Below, one piece after another: positions 1 to 8,120 of a stretch of 64,000 nt of DNA (positions within the stretch are counted from its first letter, which is position 1; each line of letters opens with the position of its first letter). This stretch comes from Euryarchaeota archaeon UBA605 (lineage in GTDB: Archaea; Thermoplasmatota; Poseidoniia; Poseidoniales; Thalassarchaeaceae). Under the pieces are notes generated by a model. It had not been told where the DNA came from, did no database searches, and saw only the letters and a program-made list of their open reading frames with translations. The translations under genes and the position numbers were made by a program. The stretch spans positions 79,036 through 143,035 of the forward strand of contig DATY01000013.1 of the NCBI GenBank assembly GCA_002504905.1. The letters run 5' to 3'.

Positions 1-2
1 AT

Positions 3-377
3 TCATACCTAATTACTGATAAGAATATTTACATAAGGAGGAAAATTTTGCTATTTTATAATTCAATCACAGTATTTAGGCTGGATGAATTAGTTAATCT
101 CAAAACTCAGATGTCATTTTTTGGAAAAATAATAGGATATGGTAATATTTTACCGATCACAGAAGAAAGTATAGAAATACAATCTAAAATCAAAGTTGAG
201 AAATCTGGATTTCAAAAGATAATTCATTTTATCAGGTTGTTTATCTCTTATCAGAGGCCAAAAAAGGAGTTACCAATTAATCCTTCTGAGTGTATTTTTG
301 GAGTTAGAAAGCCAATGATTGTATATGAATTAGTAAACGAATTAATAGATGAAAATAATATTGAAATAGAAATTTAG
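3..377 (+). CDS. PH-domain-like membrane-associated protein, 5' end outside window (partial)
   Basis: The reading frame is open from the left edge to the stop, so this is the C-terminal part of a longer gene. An internal TTG at 48 follows an AGGAGG-like stretch, but the residues encoded upstream of it continue the same fold, so I do not take it as the start. The pattern 'YLITDKNIYIRR', a run of hydrophobic strands, then 'FFGKIIGYGNI' is typical of bacterial-type PH domains (bPH_2/YdbS-like), which usually follow one or two membrane helices. The end ('VYELVNELID') matches the closing helix of such domains. Function is unknown; PH-type modules in prokaryotes often sit at the membrane. The family call is by pattern only. 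Confidence 0.6.
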   Translation, partial: SYLITDKNIYIRRKILLFYNSITVFRLDELVNLKTQMSFFGKIIGYGNILPITEESIEIQSKIKVEKSGFQKIIHFIRLFISYQRPKKELPINPSECIFGVRKPMIVYELVNELIDENNIEIEI

Positions 378-431
378 GTTTCCGCATTGTTATTAATGAA
401 AAGGTATCGAGAGTACATTAGAGGGATTCAC

Positions 432-977
432 ATGTCCGAAGAAGATATCATTACAATTGCAGCACAACACATTACCAAAGGAGATTTCATGGGAGCCATG
501 GAAATATTTGAGAATCATGTTAATGAAAATCCTAAAGATCCTGCTGGATATCATGGTTGGGCTGAAGCAGCAATGTTTGAAATTCAAGAAAATGGTAATT
601 TTGATGAAAAAGGAAATGATAGAATTAATGAGGGTAAAGTGCAGTCCTATCTTAGAAAAGCAGCAGGTTTAGAGCCAGATAACGCTGAATATCAGGCAGC
701 ATTTGCAAATGCCCTGATAGAGTTTGATCGTGTCCCTATGGCTGTTCGAGAATTCAAGAAGTTGATTGAGCTTGGCAAGAAGATAGAAGATGTTGATGTT
801 TCTTTCCATCTCTATGAGGCTGCTAAACAATTGATAGATTCAATTGATGTTAAAGTTGGTTATGATCGCAGTGAGCAGTTTGCTAGACAATTTATTCCCA
901 TTGCAATTGAATTCGCAATTTTAGGATTAGGTTTCTCATCTGTAGAGGAAGCAATGGAATATCTGACTGAGGAATAA
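432..977 (+). CDS. TPR-like helical repeat protein, hypothetical
   Basis: I place the start at the ATG at 432 (MSEEDII), preceded by GAGGG. A longer frame from 387 adds a poorly supported N-terminus. The 181-aa product is helical. It contains tetratricopeptide-like segments ('GDFMGAMEIFENHVNENPKDPAGYHGWAEA' region, then 'YLRKAAGLEPDNAEYQAAFANALIEF'), suggesting a protein-interaction scaffold. No catalytic motif or signal peptide is visible. It lies 14 bases upstream of truA in the same direction and may be co-transcribed. The exact role is not recognisable. Confidence 0.65.
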   Translation: MSEEDIITIAAQHITKGDFMGAMEIFENHVNENPKDPAGYHGWAEAAMFEIQENGNFDEKGNDRINEGKVQSYLRKAAGLEPDNAEYQAAFANALIEFDRVPMAVREFKKLIELGKKIEDVDVSFHLYEAAKQLIDSIDVKVGYDRSEQFARQFIPIAIEFAILGLGFSSVEEAMEYLTEE

Positions 978-991
978 GGGGGGAATTCCGA

Positions 992-1873
992 TTGACTAGC
1001 GGCCGTATTATGGTCGCATTTGGTTATCATGGAAGTCACTTTCATGGTTCTCAGATTCAACCAGATGTTCCTACAGTGCAAAAGGCTATTGAAAACGCGT
1101 TAAGGAAGGTTAGTTGGTGGACTGATGGATGTCTAGAAATGTCCAGCAGAACTGATGCTGGTGTTAGTGTAAGAATGAATCTTGCTTGTATAGACATACC
1201 AATTACGGTTTGGAATGAAGTAGAGAAAAAAACAATCCTTAGAGTTCTCAATAATCGATTCCCTGAAGGTTTGTGCGCATGGAACTTGGTCAAAGTTGAA
1301 TCTGATATCAGAAGCAGAGCTGCCATTAATAGGACATATCTTTATCGAACTGAATTAATTGAAGAATGGTCAGCAGGAATAGATGAAAAATTATTCATTG
1401 ACTCTTGCAAATATATTGTCGGCACTCATAATTTTACAAATTTTTGTAAATTAGAAGAAGATAAGAATCCAATTCGTACCATTGATTTCTGTGAACCTTG
1501 GTACTCTTCTGATGGTAGAATAATTGGTATTCATATTAGTTCCGAGGCATTTTTATGGAATCAAGTTAGAAGAATAGCAGCGGCAATTACGGGTGTTGCA
1601 ACTCGAAGAATTGATTTCGATTTATTCAAATCAGCATTACAAAATCCTGAAACATCCTTAGATTTAGGAAGAGCACCCTCTAATGGCCTGATTCTTTGGT
1701 CGATTGAACACCAATTTTCTGAAAGAATGGGTTTAGATTGTAAACCAGACACAACAGGTTTCTCTATGCCACCAGAAAAAAAATATCGATTTAAGAGATG
1801 GTTATCCATGGCGAAGTTAGAGATGGGGATGTTAATTGAAAGAGATTGGGAATCTTCTCTTAATTTAATTTGA
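992..1873 (+). CDS. truA: tRNA pseudouridine synthase A
   Basis: TruA converts uridine to pseudouridine in the anticodon arm of tRNAs (positions 38-40). The 293-aa product has the family signature SSRTDAGVS with catalytic Asp55, an early 'FGYHGSHFHGSQ' strand-loop, and the C-terminal domain segment 'AFLWNQVRRIAAAI' that closes the active site. Translation begins at TTG 992, with an AGGGGGG stretch about 8 bases upstream; no ATG lies near enough. Length fits archaeal TruA. It ends tail-to-tail with ribK, overlapping by 14 bases. Confidence 0.93.
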   Translation: MTSGRIMVAFGYHGSHFHGSQIQPDVPTVQKAIENALRKVSWWTDGCLEMSSRTDAGVSVRMNLACIDIPITVWNEVEKKTILRVLNNRFPEGLCAWNLVKVESDIRSRAAINRTYLYRTELIEEWSAGIDEKLFIDSCKYIVGTHNFTNFCKLEEDKNPIRTIDFCEPWYSSDGRIIGIHISSEAFLWNQVRRIAAAITGVATRRIDFDLFKSALQNPETSLDLGRAPSNGLILWSIEHQFSERMGLDCKPDTTGFSMPPEKKYRFKRWLSMAKLEMGMLIERDWESSLNLI

Positions 1874-2294
1874 TTTCTAATTTATCCCCATCATTACATG
1901 GAAGAGATTCTCTTAGAAATGAACCCGAAATTACTTCTGCTGTTTCCGTATGTCTTGTTAGGTCTGGAATCAATATTGCACATTCTATCCAATTTTTTCC
2001 ATCGGACGAAATTTTGGCAAGAAAAGCCGTTGCTCCTCCAAAAGATTTACCATCTCTTTCAAAACCTTTAATCCTAAGCGGCTTAGTTTTTAGTTTGACT
2101 TCACCTTCCTCAAGCCCTGATAAAATTCTTAAATCTTGATAGTTTGACAAACTTGATTTTTCCATATCGAGGTTTAAGGTTCCAGGCCATGCACTGACTT
2201 TGAGAACTTTCTTAAATTGTTCTTGGTAATGTGGTTGAGCCATGAATATATGCGCTCTTCCTAGTCCGCTGGACACTTTGCCATACAGGTGCAT
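1860..2294 (-). CDS. ribK: CTP-dependent riboflavin kinase (archaeal RibK)
   Basis: Archaeal RibK makes FMN from riboflavin using CTP rather than ATP. The 144-aa product begins with the family pattern 'GKVSSGLGRAHIFM' (substrate cradle) and contains 'WPGTLNLDM', the conserved PGTLN motif that contacts nucleotide and riboflavin. A later 'IPDLTRHTETAEVISG' matches the C-terminal half of DUF120/RibK proteins. Length is normal for the family. The gene is convergent with truA. FMN supply may matter for the tandem flavodoxin protein at 43.6 kb, but that link is inference. Confidence 0.88.
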   Translation of the reverse strand: MHLYGKVSSGLGRAHIFMAQPHYQEQFKKVLKVSAWPGTLNLDMEKSSLSNYQDLRILSGLEEGEVKLKTKPLRIKGFERDGKSFGGATAFLAKISSDGKNWIECAILIPDLTRHTETAEVISGSFLRESLPCNDGDKLEIKLN

Positions 2295-2341
2295 GATTAA
2301 CCGCCTATTTCTTCATTCAAGAGGCTTACCGCTAGAATATC

Positions 2342-3301
2342 CTATAATGTTAGCACATTGCCCATTTCGGCGATTTTCCAGCCATTAAGTTCAACAATTT
2401 TTCTTTGTTTTGAATTGATATCATTCACTGGATTTGAGTGATTTAGATGTAAAAATGAGATTTCAGGATCATCTTCCATTTTCTTACCAAGGAGTTGCAG
2501 ACTATCTTGTATTGTAGGGTGTGGTATTTCTGAAATATTTCTCCCAGGTAATTCCTCCATACTCCAGAAAGTTCCATCAATTAGTGCTTCATCGATATCA
2601 AAAATTCTGAAAAAATCTCTAACATTATCTTTCGAATAATATTCCAGTGTTTTTTCCCATGAATCTTGATCTGGCATAAATAAGATATTTCTTTCCTTTC
2701 CATTTATAATTATTGCAGAAGTATCTCCTAATTCACTTCTATGAGGGATAGGAATAAACTGTAGTGAAAAACCACATCCTTCTTTTGGCTCAAATGGTTG
2801 ATAAAATTCCTTTGCATGTGTTCTAATATTGTCATCTTCAATCATTAATCTAATATCACTTCTATTATCGAAATTTTTCTTATTTTCTCTACTAAGGAAG
2901 ATATCAATTTTTTTTAATCCCATTACAGGTTTCCCAAATTGTCCAATACCTTCTATATGCCCTAGATGTAAGTGACTAATTGACACAGTTTCAGGAATAA
3001 ATATTTCTTTACCTATTGTTGTCCAAATCATTAATTGCTCAGATAGATTTTTTGTAATTTCAATAATGTGCTTGGACCCATCAGACCCAATAACTCCTAA
3101 ACATACAGGATATTTTCTTAATTTGAAATCTTTGTGAGCTTCCATACAAGTTCTACATGAACAACCAGATTGTGGGATGCCACCATCTTGAGCAGTACCC
3201 AATATTGTTACGCTAACTCCTGATGTCATCGGATATCCGTATGGGTCCCAATCTTTAAATCGTCGATTACGAAAATAGTAATCATTCCATAGAAGCACCA
3301 A
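2342..3301 (-). CDS. PqqB-like metallo-beta-lactamase-fold hydrolase
   Basis: The segment 'ILGTAQDGGIPQSGCSCRTC' closely follows the PqqB N-terminal pattern (GTAxGGGxPQxxCxCxxC). 'SHLHLGHIEGIGQFG' resembles the PqqB variant of the metal site, where the usual HxHxDH is HxHxGH. Later motifs 'PHRSELG', 'MPDQDSW' and 'LHLNHSNP' fit the MBL fold. No other pqq genes are nearby, so PQQ synthesis should not be assumed. The TTG at 3301 has a GAGGA upstream; the ATG at 3229 (MTSGVSVTI) is the alternative and would begin right at the fold. It is divergent from the KBL-like gene. Confidence 0.7.
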   Translation of the reverse strand: MVLLWNDYYFRNRRFKDWDPYGYPMTSGVSVTILGTAQDGGIPQSGCSCRTCMEAHKDFKLRKYPVCLGVIGSDGSKHIIEITKNLSEQLMIWTTIGKEIFIPETVSISHLHLGHIEGIGQFGKPVMGLKKIDIFLSRENKKNFDNRSDIRLMIEDDNIRTHAKEFYQPFEPKEGCGFSLQFIPIPHRSELGDTSAIIINGKERNILFMPDQDSWEKTLEYYSKDNVRDFFRIFDIDEALIDGTFWSMEELPGRNISEIPHPTIQDSLQLLGKKMEDDPEISFLHLNHSNPVNDINSKQRKIVELNGWKIAEMGNVLTL

Positions 3302-3326
3302 TGAACCCTATCCTCTTGGCAGGTTC

Positions 3327-4508
3327 ATGGCTGCGGACACTTCATGGATGACATCACGTTTCAGCGAGATTAAAAAACAGGGTTTAGATTGGAATCCACC
3401 TACTCTAGAAACGTCCAATGATGCGAGATGTGTTATTGATGGTAAAGAGACAATAATGCTTTCTTCAAATAACTATCTTAATCTAACAAATCATCCAAAG
3501 GTCATTGATGCTATGATTTCTGCTACACGCAAGTATGGGGCCGGTAGTGGCTCAGTTAGGGCAATAGCTGGTACAATGGATATTCATCTTGAAGCGGAGA
3601 AAAAAGTTGCTGAATTTAAGAAAGTAGAATCCTCTTTAATTTATTCCGCAGGTTATACTGTTAATGTGGGTTTAATTCCAACATTGGTTAGAGGTTCAGA
3701 AGATGTAATAATCAGTGATGAATTAAATCATGGCTCTATAATCGATGGAGTAAGGCTAACTAAAGCACGTAGAGGAGTTTATTCACATAATGATATGGGG
3801 GAATTGGAGGCAGTGCTCAAAGAAAACTCAGATGCTGAAAGAAAATTAATAATCACTGATGGAGTATTTTCAATGGACGGAGACATAGCTCCATTGGATG
3901 AAATTAGTAAGTTAGCCGACGAATACAATTCAATGATTTTTGTCGATGACTGCCATGGAGAAGGTGTCTTAGGTGACAAAGGTGCAGGTATAGTTGATCA
4001 CTTTAACTTACAGGGAAAAGTTGATTTCGAAGTTGGTTCATTTTCTAAAGCATTAGGGGTCCAGGGAGGAATTCTTGCAGGCTCTAAGGAAGTCAGAAAT
4101 CATGCACTGAATCACTCTAGATCATGGCTCTTGTCAGGTAGCCAACCACCCGGTGTTGCAGCGGCACAAAAAGCCGCAATTCAGGTTCTGATGAGTGAGC
4201 CTCAACATCATTCTAGGCTATGGGATAATACTAACTATTTCCGTAAAGAATTACAATCACTAGGTTTTGATACAGGTTTTTCTGAAACTCCAATCATACC
4301 TATAATGTGTGGCGAATCCTTAGTAGCTAAACAATTATCTGAAGAACTTGGCAAGAGTAATATAATGGCAGGCGCAATAGTGTTTCCAATGGTTGCTAGA
4401 GATAGAGCCAGAGTAAGAACGCAAATGTCTGCTGGACTAAGTCGCGATGATCTAGATAGCGTACTTAGGGTTTTAGAAAACATTGGTCCTAAATTAAAAT
4501 TAATATGA
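3327..4508 (+). CDS. kbl: 2-amino-3-ketobutyrate CoA ligase / alpha-oxoamine synthase family
   Basis: This PLP enzyme of the alpha-oxoamine synthase family (KBL, BioF, HemA, SPT) condenses an amino acid with an acyl-CoA. The 393-aa product shows 'LSSNNYLNLTNHP', 'GAGSGSVRAIAGT', 'DELNHGSIIDG', 'VDDCHGEGVLG' and 'SFSKALGVQGG', with the Schiff-base lysine at K241. The IAGT segment and overall order favour glycine C-acetyltransferase (threonine degradation to glycine). BioF activity cannot be excluded, because no threonine dehydrogenase or biotin genes are adjacent. A thioesterase gene follows 9 bases after the stop. Confidence 0.82.
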   Translation: MAADTSWMTSRFSEIKKQGLDWNPPTLETSNDARCVIDGKETIMLSSNNYLNLTNHPKVIDAMISATRKYGAGSGSVRAIAGTMDIHLEAEKKVAEFKKVESSLIYSAGYTVNVGLIPTLVRGSEDVIISDELNHGSIIDGVRLTKARRGVYSHNDMGELEAVLKENSDAERKLIITDGVFSMDGDIAPLDEISKLADEYNSMIFVDDCHGEGVLGDKGAGIVDHFNLQGKVDFEVGSFSKALGVQGGILAGSKEVRNHALNHSRSWLLSGSQPPGVAAAQKAAIQVLMSEPQHHSRLWDNTNYFRKELQSLGFDTGFSETPIIPIMCGESLVAKQLSEELGKSNIMAGAIVFPMVARDRARVRTQMSAGLSRDDLDSVLRVLENIGPKLKLI

Positions 4509-4517
4509 GTTGTTATC

Positions 4518-4943
4518 ATGGTCCAAACCTCATCCTTAGATAAAAATACGATTAATTCAATGTTGGAAAGAATAAATTCTGTTCCAATTACTGAAACCCT
4601 GAATATGAAAATATTGAGGCTCGATAAAGGTGAATGTGAGGCCTTTATTCCTAGAGATACCATGTGGGATGGAATTTTTGAAACATTCCATGGAGGAATT
4701 CTTGCTACAATCGCAGATAGCATTACTTGTTGGTCTATTTTAACAAAAATAGGTTCTGATCGAAAAGTTGCAACTACAGATTTTAATATTAGATTTTTAC
4801 GACCTTGTAAGACTGATGTCAGATGTGTAGCTAAAGTGATCAAGGCAGGGCGAACATTGAGTCTGGCAGAAGCAGAGATTTTCGATATGGAAGGTAAAAT
4901 AGTTGCAATTTCACAAGTAAATTATATTTCACTTGATTCATGA
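4518..4943 (+). CDS. Hotdog-fold thioesterase (PaaI/YbgC-like)
   Basis: The 141-aa product has the hotdog-thioesterase signature 'FETFHGGILATIADSITCWSI', a helix containing the HGG turn and an Asp at the usual catalytic place. 'TTDFNIRFLRPCKTDVRCVAKVIKAGRTLSLAEAEIFD' follows, the conserved strand block of PaaI-type acyl-CoA thioesterases. It is probably co-transcribed with the upstream CoA-dependent alpha-oxoamine synthase. The acyl substrate cannot be told from sequence. Its last bases overlap the convergent membrane protein gene. Confidence 0.82.
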   Translation: MVQTSSLDKNTINSMLERINSVPITETLNMKILRLDKGECEAFIPRDTMWDGIFETFHGGILATIADSITCWSILTKIGSDRKVATTDFNIRFLRPCKTDVRCVAKVIKAGRTLSLAEAEIFDMEGKIVAISQVNYISLDS

Positions 4944-5561
4944 ATCTAATTCTTCTATAGCATTCTCTAATTCGTTGAAATTTTGTTCACTTAACTCAGG
5001 ATTTTCTTTTTCTAAATATATTGTCTTCTTCATACCCTCAAATGGATTTAAGTCTCTATCTATTCTTTCAATCATTCTCCACCTTGGGGCATAAGATATT
5101 TGGATATATATTGGCCCTGGAGAGATCAAAATGAAATATCCTAGTATTTGTAATTCTTCAGGGGTAGAGAAAATTATCGTTATTGTAGTGATAAAGAATC
5201 CAACGAATGGCAATGGGTAGAGATATCTTCTCCTTCTTTCTAGCCTTACTGGCGGTATTTTTATCAAAGAAGAAATAACAGTTGAAATAGCACCCAATGA
5301 AGCACATAAAAGGATTATTATTAAGCTTTGAAAACCCCATTTCTCTAGTATATCTATACTACTTTCAGAATTAGAGTTCCCATCATAAAACATTGGTAAT
5401 AAAAGTGTTAAGTTTATTATAATTGCATAAACAATACCTACAAAAACTGGACTTGAGATTGACAGAGAGTAATTCAAGAATAGTTGACTAATCGAGCCTC
5501 CTTCAAGCATATGCCTATGCTCATCATCGTATTCTTCGAGGCGTTCGCGCCAATTAGGCAT
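4938..5561 (-). CDS. Four-helix membrane protein, hypothetical
   Basis: The 207-aa product starts with a charged 30-residue stretch and then has about four hydrophobic segments (around residues 32-55, 74-98, 117-130 and 138-156). The tail is acidic and Glu-rich. I recognise no family or catalytic motif. It is convergent with the thioesterase gene, and its upstream region is shared with the divergent citrate synthase gene. Confidence 0.6.
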   Translation of the reverse strand: MPNWRERLEEYDDEHRHMLEGGSISQLFLNYSLSISSPVFVGIVYAIIINLTLLLPMFYDGNSNSESSIDILEKWGFQSLIIILLCASLGAISTVISSLIKIPPVRLERRRRYLYPLPFVGFFITTITIIFSTPEELQILGYFILISPGPIYIQISYAPRWRMIERIDRDLNPFEGMKKTIYLEKENPELSEQNFNELENAIEELDS

Positions 5562-5713
5562 AATTTATTCCCTCAATACATTATCTTTCATCATTACGGG
5601 TAATTTAATTAAAAAATATTGATTTTTACCCGAATAGAATGATGCGATATTCTAAACTTAATATCGGAGATATTATGACTTAACTATATTGGGAGAGTAT
5701 TTTGTGGTACTAG

Positions 5714-6883
5714 ATGAATGATGAAGATGTATTGTTTTCGATTACTGATAAGAATTTAGATTCTGGACTGAGGGGAGTACCAGTTGGAACTTGTCAAACT
5801 TCTTTTGTTGACCCTTATGAAGGGGTTCACTATGTCGGTTATCCTGTTGAAGACTTGGTAAATATGGAAGAGGAAGATGTAATATTTTTACTGTTCTATA
5901 AGCGTCTACCAACTGAAGAAGAATCACAAGAGTTTCGTGCTGAATTAACACAGAGAGGGAAAAATATCCCTACAGGAGCACTAAGAGTTCTGGAATCCCT
6001 AACTCCCGGTAGCGGTCATCCTATGGAATGGCTTTCAATTGGAATTATGGCTTTAGGAACTGCGGAAAAAACCGGTGATACCAGGGCTGATGCGATGAAT
6101 CTTATAGCTAGAATGCCCGAACTTATGGCTAGAATCTTCCGTTTAAGAGGAGGTGAGAAAGAGAAATTGAAGCCACGAAAACCCGGCCTAGGTTTAGTAG
6201 AAAATTTCGTACATATGATGGGTTTTGAAGGTAGTCAAGCGCGTGATATTGAGAGAGTTCTCAGATTCTTTTTCATTCTCCATATGGATCATGGCGGAGG
6301 AAATCTTTCAACATTCTCTGGTAAAGCAGTAGCTTCTGGATGGGCGTCAATTTACTCTTCTATTTCTAGTGCTATGAACGCTCTTTCAGGGCCTCTTCAT
6401 GGTCAAGCCAATCAGGCATGTCTTGAGTTCGTCAAAAGAATTGGAACATCTGACCATCAGGAAATTGAAGACTTTGTACGTACAGAATTAGCCAATCGTA
6501 GGAAAATTTATGGTTTTGGACATGGTGTTTTGAGAGCGGAAGACCCAAGAGCTCGCTTATTGTTTGAATTAGGTGATGAAATTTGCCCTGAACATGAATA
6601 TTTCAAAATTGCTAGGGCATTGAGAGAAGTAATTCCTCCTATTCTAAGTGAAATCCCAAAGATAAGTAATCCCTATCCAAATGTAGATATTGCTAGTGGA
6701 AGTTTACTACACTCAGTTGGTTTCAGGATGCCTGAATATTATACAACATTTTTTGGCTGGGCAAGAGTTGCAGGAATCAGTGCCCAAATACTTGATGAGA
6801 GAAATGCTAGAGATGGACGAGGTACTCCTATTTACAGGCCGAAATATATCCCTAAGAATCAACCATTAAGAAGAATTGAATAA
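5714..6883 (+). CDS. gltA: Citrate synthase, mitochondrial-type (type I long-form-like)
   Basis: Citrate synthase condenses oxaloacetate and acetyl-CoA at entry to the TCA cycle. The three catalytic residues are visible: H229 in 'GPLHGQANQ', H270 in 'GFGHGVLRAEDPRA' and D325 in 'NVDIASG'. Several segments look like the eukaryotic mitochondrial enzyme rather than the usual prokaryotic GFGHRVY type: 'GLRGVPVGTCQTSFVDPYEGV', 'HMDHGGGNLS' and 'PNVDIASGSLLHSVGF', the last followed by 'YYTTFFGWAR'. Length 389 aa is a little shorter than mitochondrial forms. sucCD lie in the same window, fitting an oxidative TCA cycle. The gene has its own promoter region, divergent from the membrane protein. Confidence 0.92.
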   Translation: MNDEDVLFSITDKNLDSGLRGVPVGTCQTSFVDPYEGVHYVGYPVEDLVNMEEEDVIFLLFYKRLPTEEESQEFRAELTQRGKNIPTGALRVLESLTPGSGHPMEWLSIGIMALGTAEKTGDTRADAMNLIARMPELMARIFRLRGGEKEKLKPRKPGLGLVENFVHMMGFEGSQARDIERVLRFFFILHMDHGGGNLSTFSGKAVASGWASIYSSISSAMNALSGPLHGQANQACLEFVKRIGTSDHQEIEDFVRTELANRRKIYGFGHGVLRAEDPRARLLFELGDEICPEHEYFKIARALREVIPPILSEIPKISNPYPNVDIASGSLLHSVGFRMPEYYTTFFGWARVAGISAQILDERNARDGRGTPIYRPKYIPKNQPLRRIE

Positions 6884-6884
6884 A

Positions 6885-8024
6885 TCATGAAGATCTATTT
6901 CTGTGCGATTTACCAGTTCCTCTATGTCCGATTATTCTTGGGGCTTCCCAGGGTAAACTCGATGATGAAGTTTCTTTTATTAATGATTCAATACTTCTCT
7001 CCCAAGACCATCTTTTCTTCCAATTAGATATGAAATCTAACCTTTCGCTGTTAGAAAGTTCATGCCAGGGAGGGATCTCTTTTTTCATTTCATTAACTTT
7101 GTTTAGATGTTGGTCGATTGGAGTGTCGTCTAATTCTTTTCGCTGTTTAATTGTTAGAGGTTGTGTAGCTGGTTTTGTCCATCTCGCGTGGCCCGAATCA
7201 AGAGTCACTGAAGTCGGAGCAAGATCATCCGTAAGTCCAGTTAACCCTGCATCCAGTAACATTCTTTCAGCATTCGATTTAGAAGGCCAGACATAAATCG
7301 GATATCCTTTCCTAAATTTTGTCAGTCTTTCTAATTTCTTCCCTTGTAGACCAACTGTTCTACCTAAACTTAGGTTACTTTCAATTCCTTTGAGATATTG
7401 TAAAGAGCAAGGTAACATTGGAGATTTTTCTCTTCTTTGCTTTTCCATTAGTCTGGGTAGTGAATTTAGAATAAATGATGGAGTAGCAACGATTCTCTGT
7501 GATGTCCAATTACCCCATGAACGTATATTTGGCCTTAATCTACTAAATTTCAAATTAGTTTTCACTTTTTTAGATGCCGATATAATCTTCGGTTCAAACG
7601 AATAAATAACTGCGCCACTATCTGGTAAATCAATAGGTTCTAAGATTTCATTTAATTGTTCAATCATCTTAATCATATGTTTTTCTCTTTCATTTCCATT
7701 TAACCAACCTCCCGCTTTACCACTACTTGGATGTGGGGTCTTAAATTCAAAACATGTGAATGCTCCCTCTTCAGTCCATCTTCTAATGAATTCTTTTTTC
7801 TCTAATAAATCATCTATTGGCTCTACATAATCAGGTAATTCATCCAACGTCAAACATTCGGGATATTCTCCAAATTCGGTTTTTGAATCATGATGGAGAA
7901 CAAGTCGATTATCTTCCGATAATCTCAAATCTAATTCTACTCCATCGCATTCACTCATTCCATAAACTAATGCTTCAACAGTATTTTCTCTGGGACGAAT
8001 CCATTGACCATAATCTTCGTCCAT
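6885..8024 (-). CDS. Glycerophosphodiester phosphodiesterase-like protein, apparently circularly permuted
   Basis: GDPDs hydrolyse glycerophosphodiesters and are TIM barrels that normally begin with an HRG strand. Here the N-terminus starts directly at 'RPRENTVEAL' (the PENT position), followed by 'GVELDLRL' (metal ligands E30, D32), 'LVLHHD' (H45) and 'CFEFK' (E93). The last barrel strand reads 'GLTGLTDDLAP'. After a linker of about 70 residues, 'PRIIGHRGTGKS' appears at the C-terminus (H367), where strand 1 would sit if the barrel were permuted between strand 1 and helix 1. An in-frame stop lies six codons before the ATG, so no upstream HRG is missed. The gene is convergent with the citrate synthase gene, 1 base apart. 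Confidence 0.75.
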   Translation of the reverse strand: MDEDYGQWIRPRENTVEALVYGMSECDGVELDLRLSEDNRLVLHHDSKTEFGEYPECLTLDELPDYVEPIDDLLEKKEFIRRWTEEGAFTCFEFKTPHPSSGKAGGWLNGNEREKHMIKMIEQLNEILEPIDLPDSGAVIYSFEPKIISASKKVKTNLKFSRLRPNIRSWGNWTSQRIVATPSFILNSLPRLMEKQRREKSPMLPCSLQYLKGIESNLSLGRTVGLQGKKLERLTKFRKGYPIYVWPSKSNAERMLLDAGLTGLTDDLAPTSVTLDSGHARWTKPATQPLTIKQRKELDDTPIDQHLNKVNEMKKEIPPWHELSNSERLDFISNWKKRWSWERSIESLIKETSSSSLPWEAPRIIGHRGTGKSHRNRSS

Positions 8025-8120
8025 ATCTCTTGCGAGAGATTATCTAATAATTAATTAAGCGTTTCTACAAGACTAATCCGCCCCAACGCTAAATAGTAAA
8101 AAAGTCAACGCGAGCCTAGT

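Noticed and set aside
4235..4843. A 202-aa minus-strand frame opposite the KBL and thioesterase genes
   Set aside because: It spans two recognised genes antisense and shows no motif; both plus-strand genes have full family signatures.
5610..5640. Inverted repeat CGGGTAA/TTACCCG upstream of citrate synthase as an operator
   Set aside because: The arms are separated by about 24 AT-rich bases and are only 7 bp; chance pairing in such sequence is likely.
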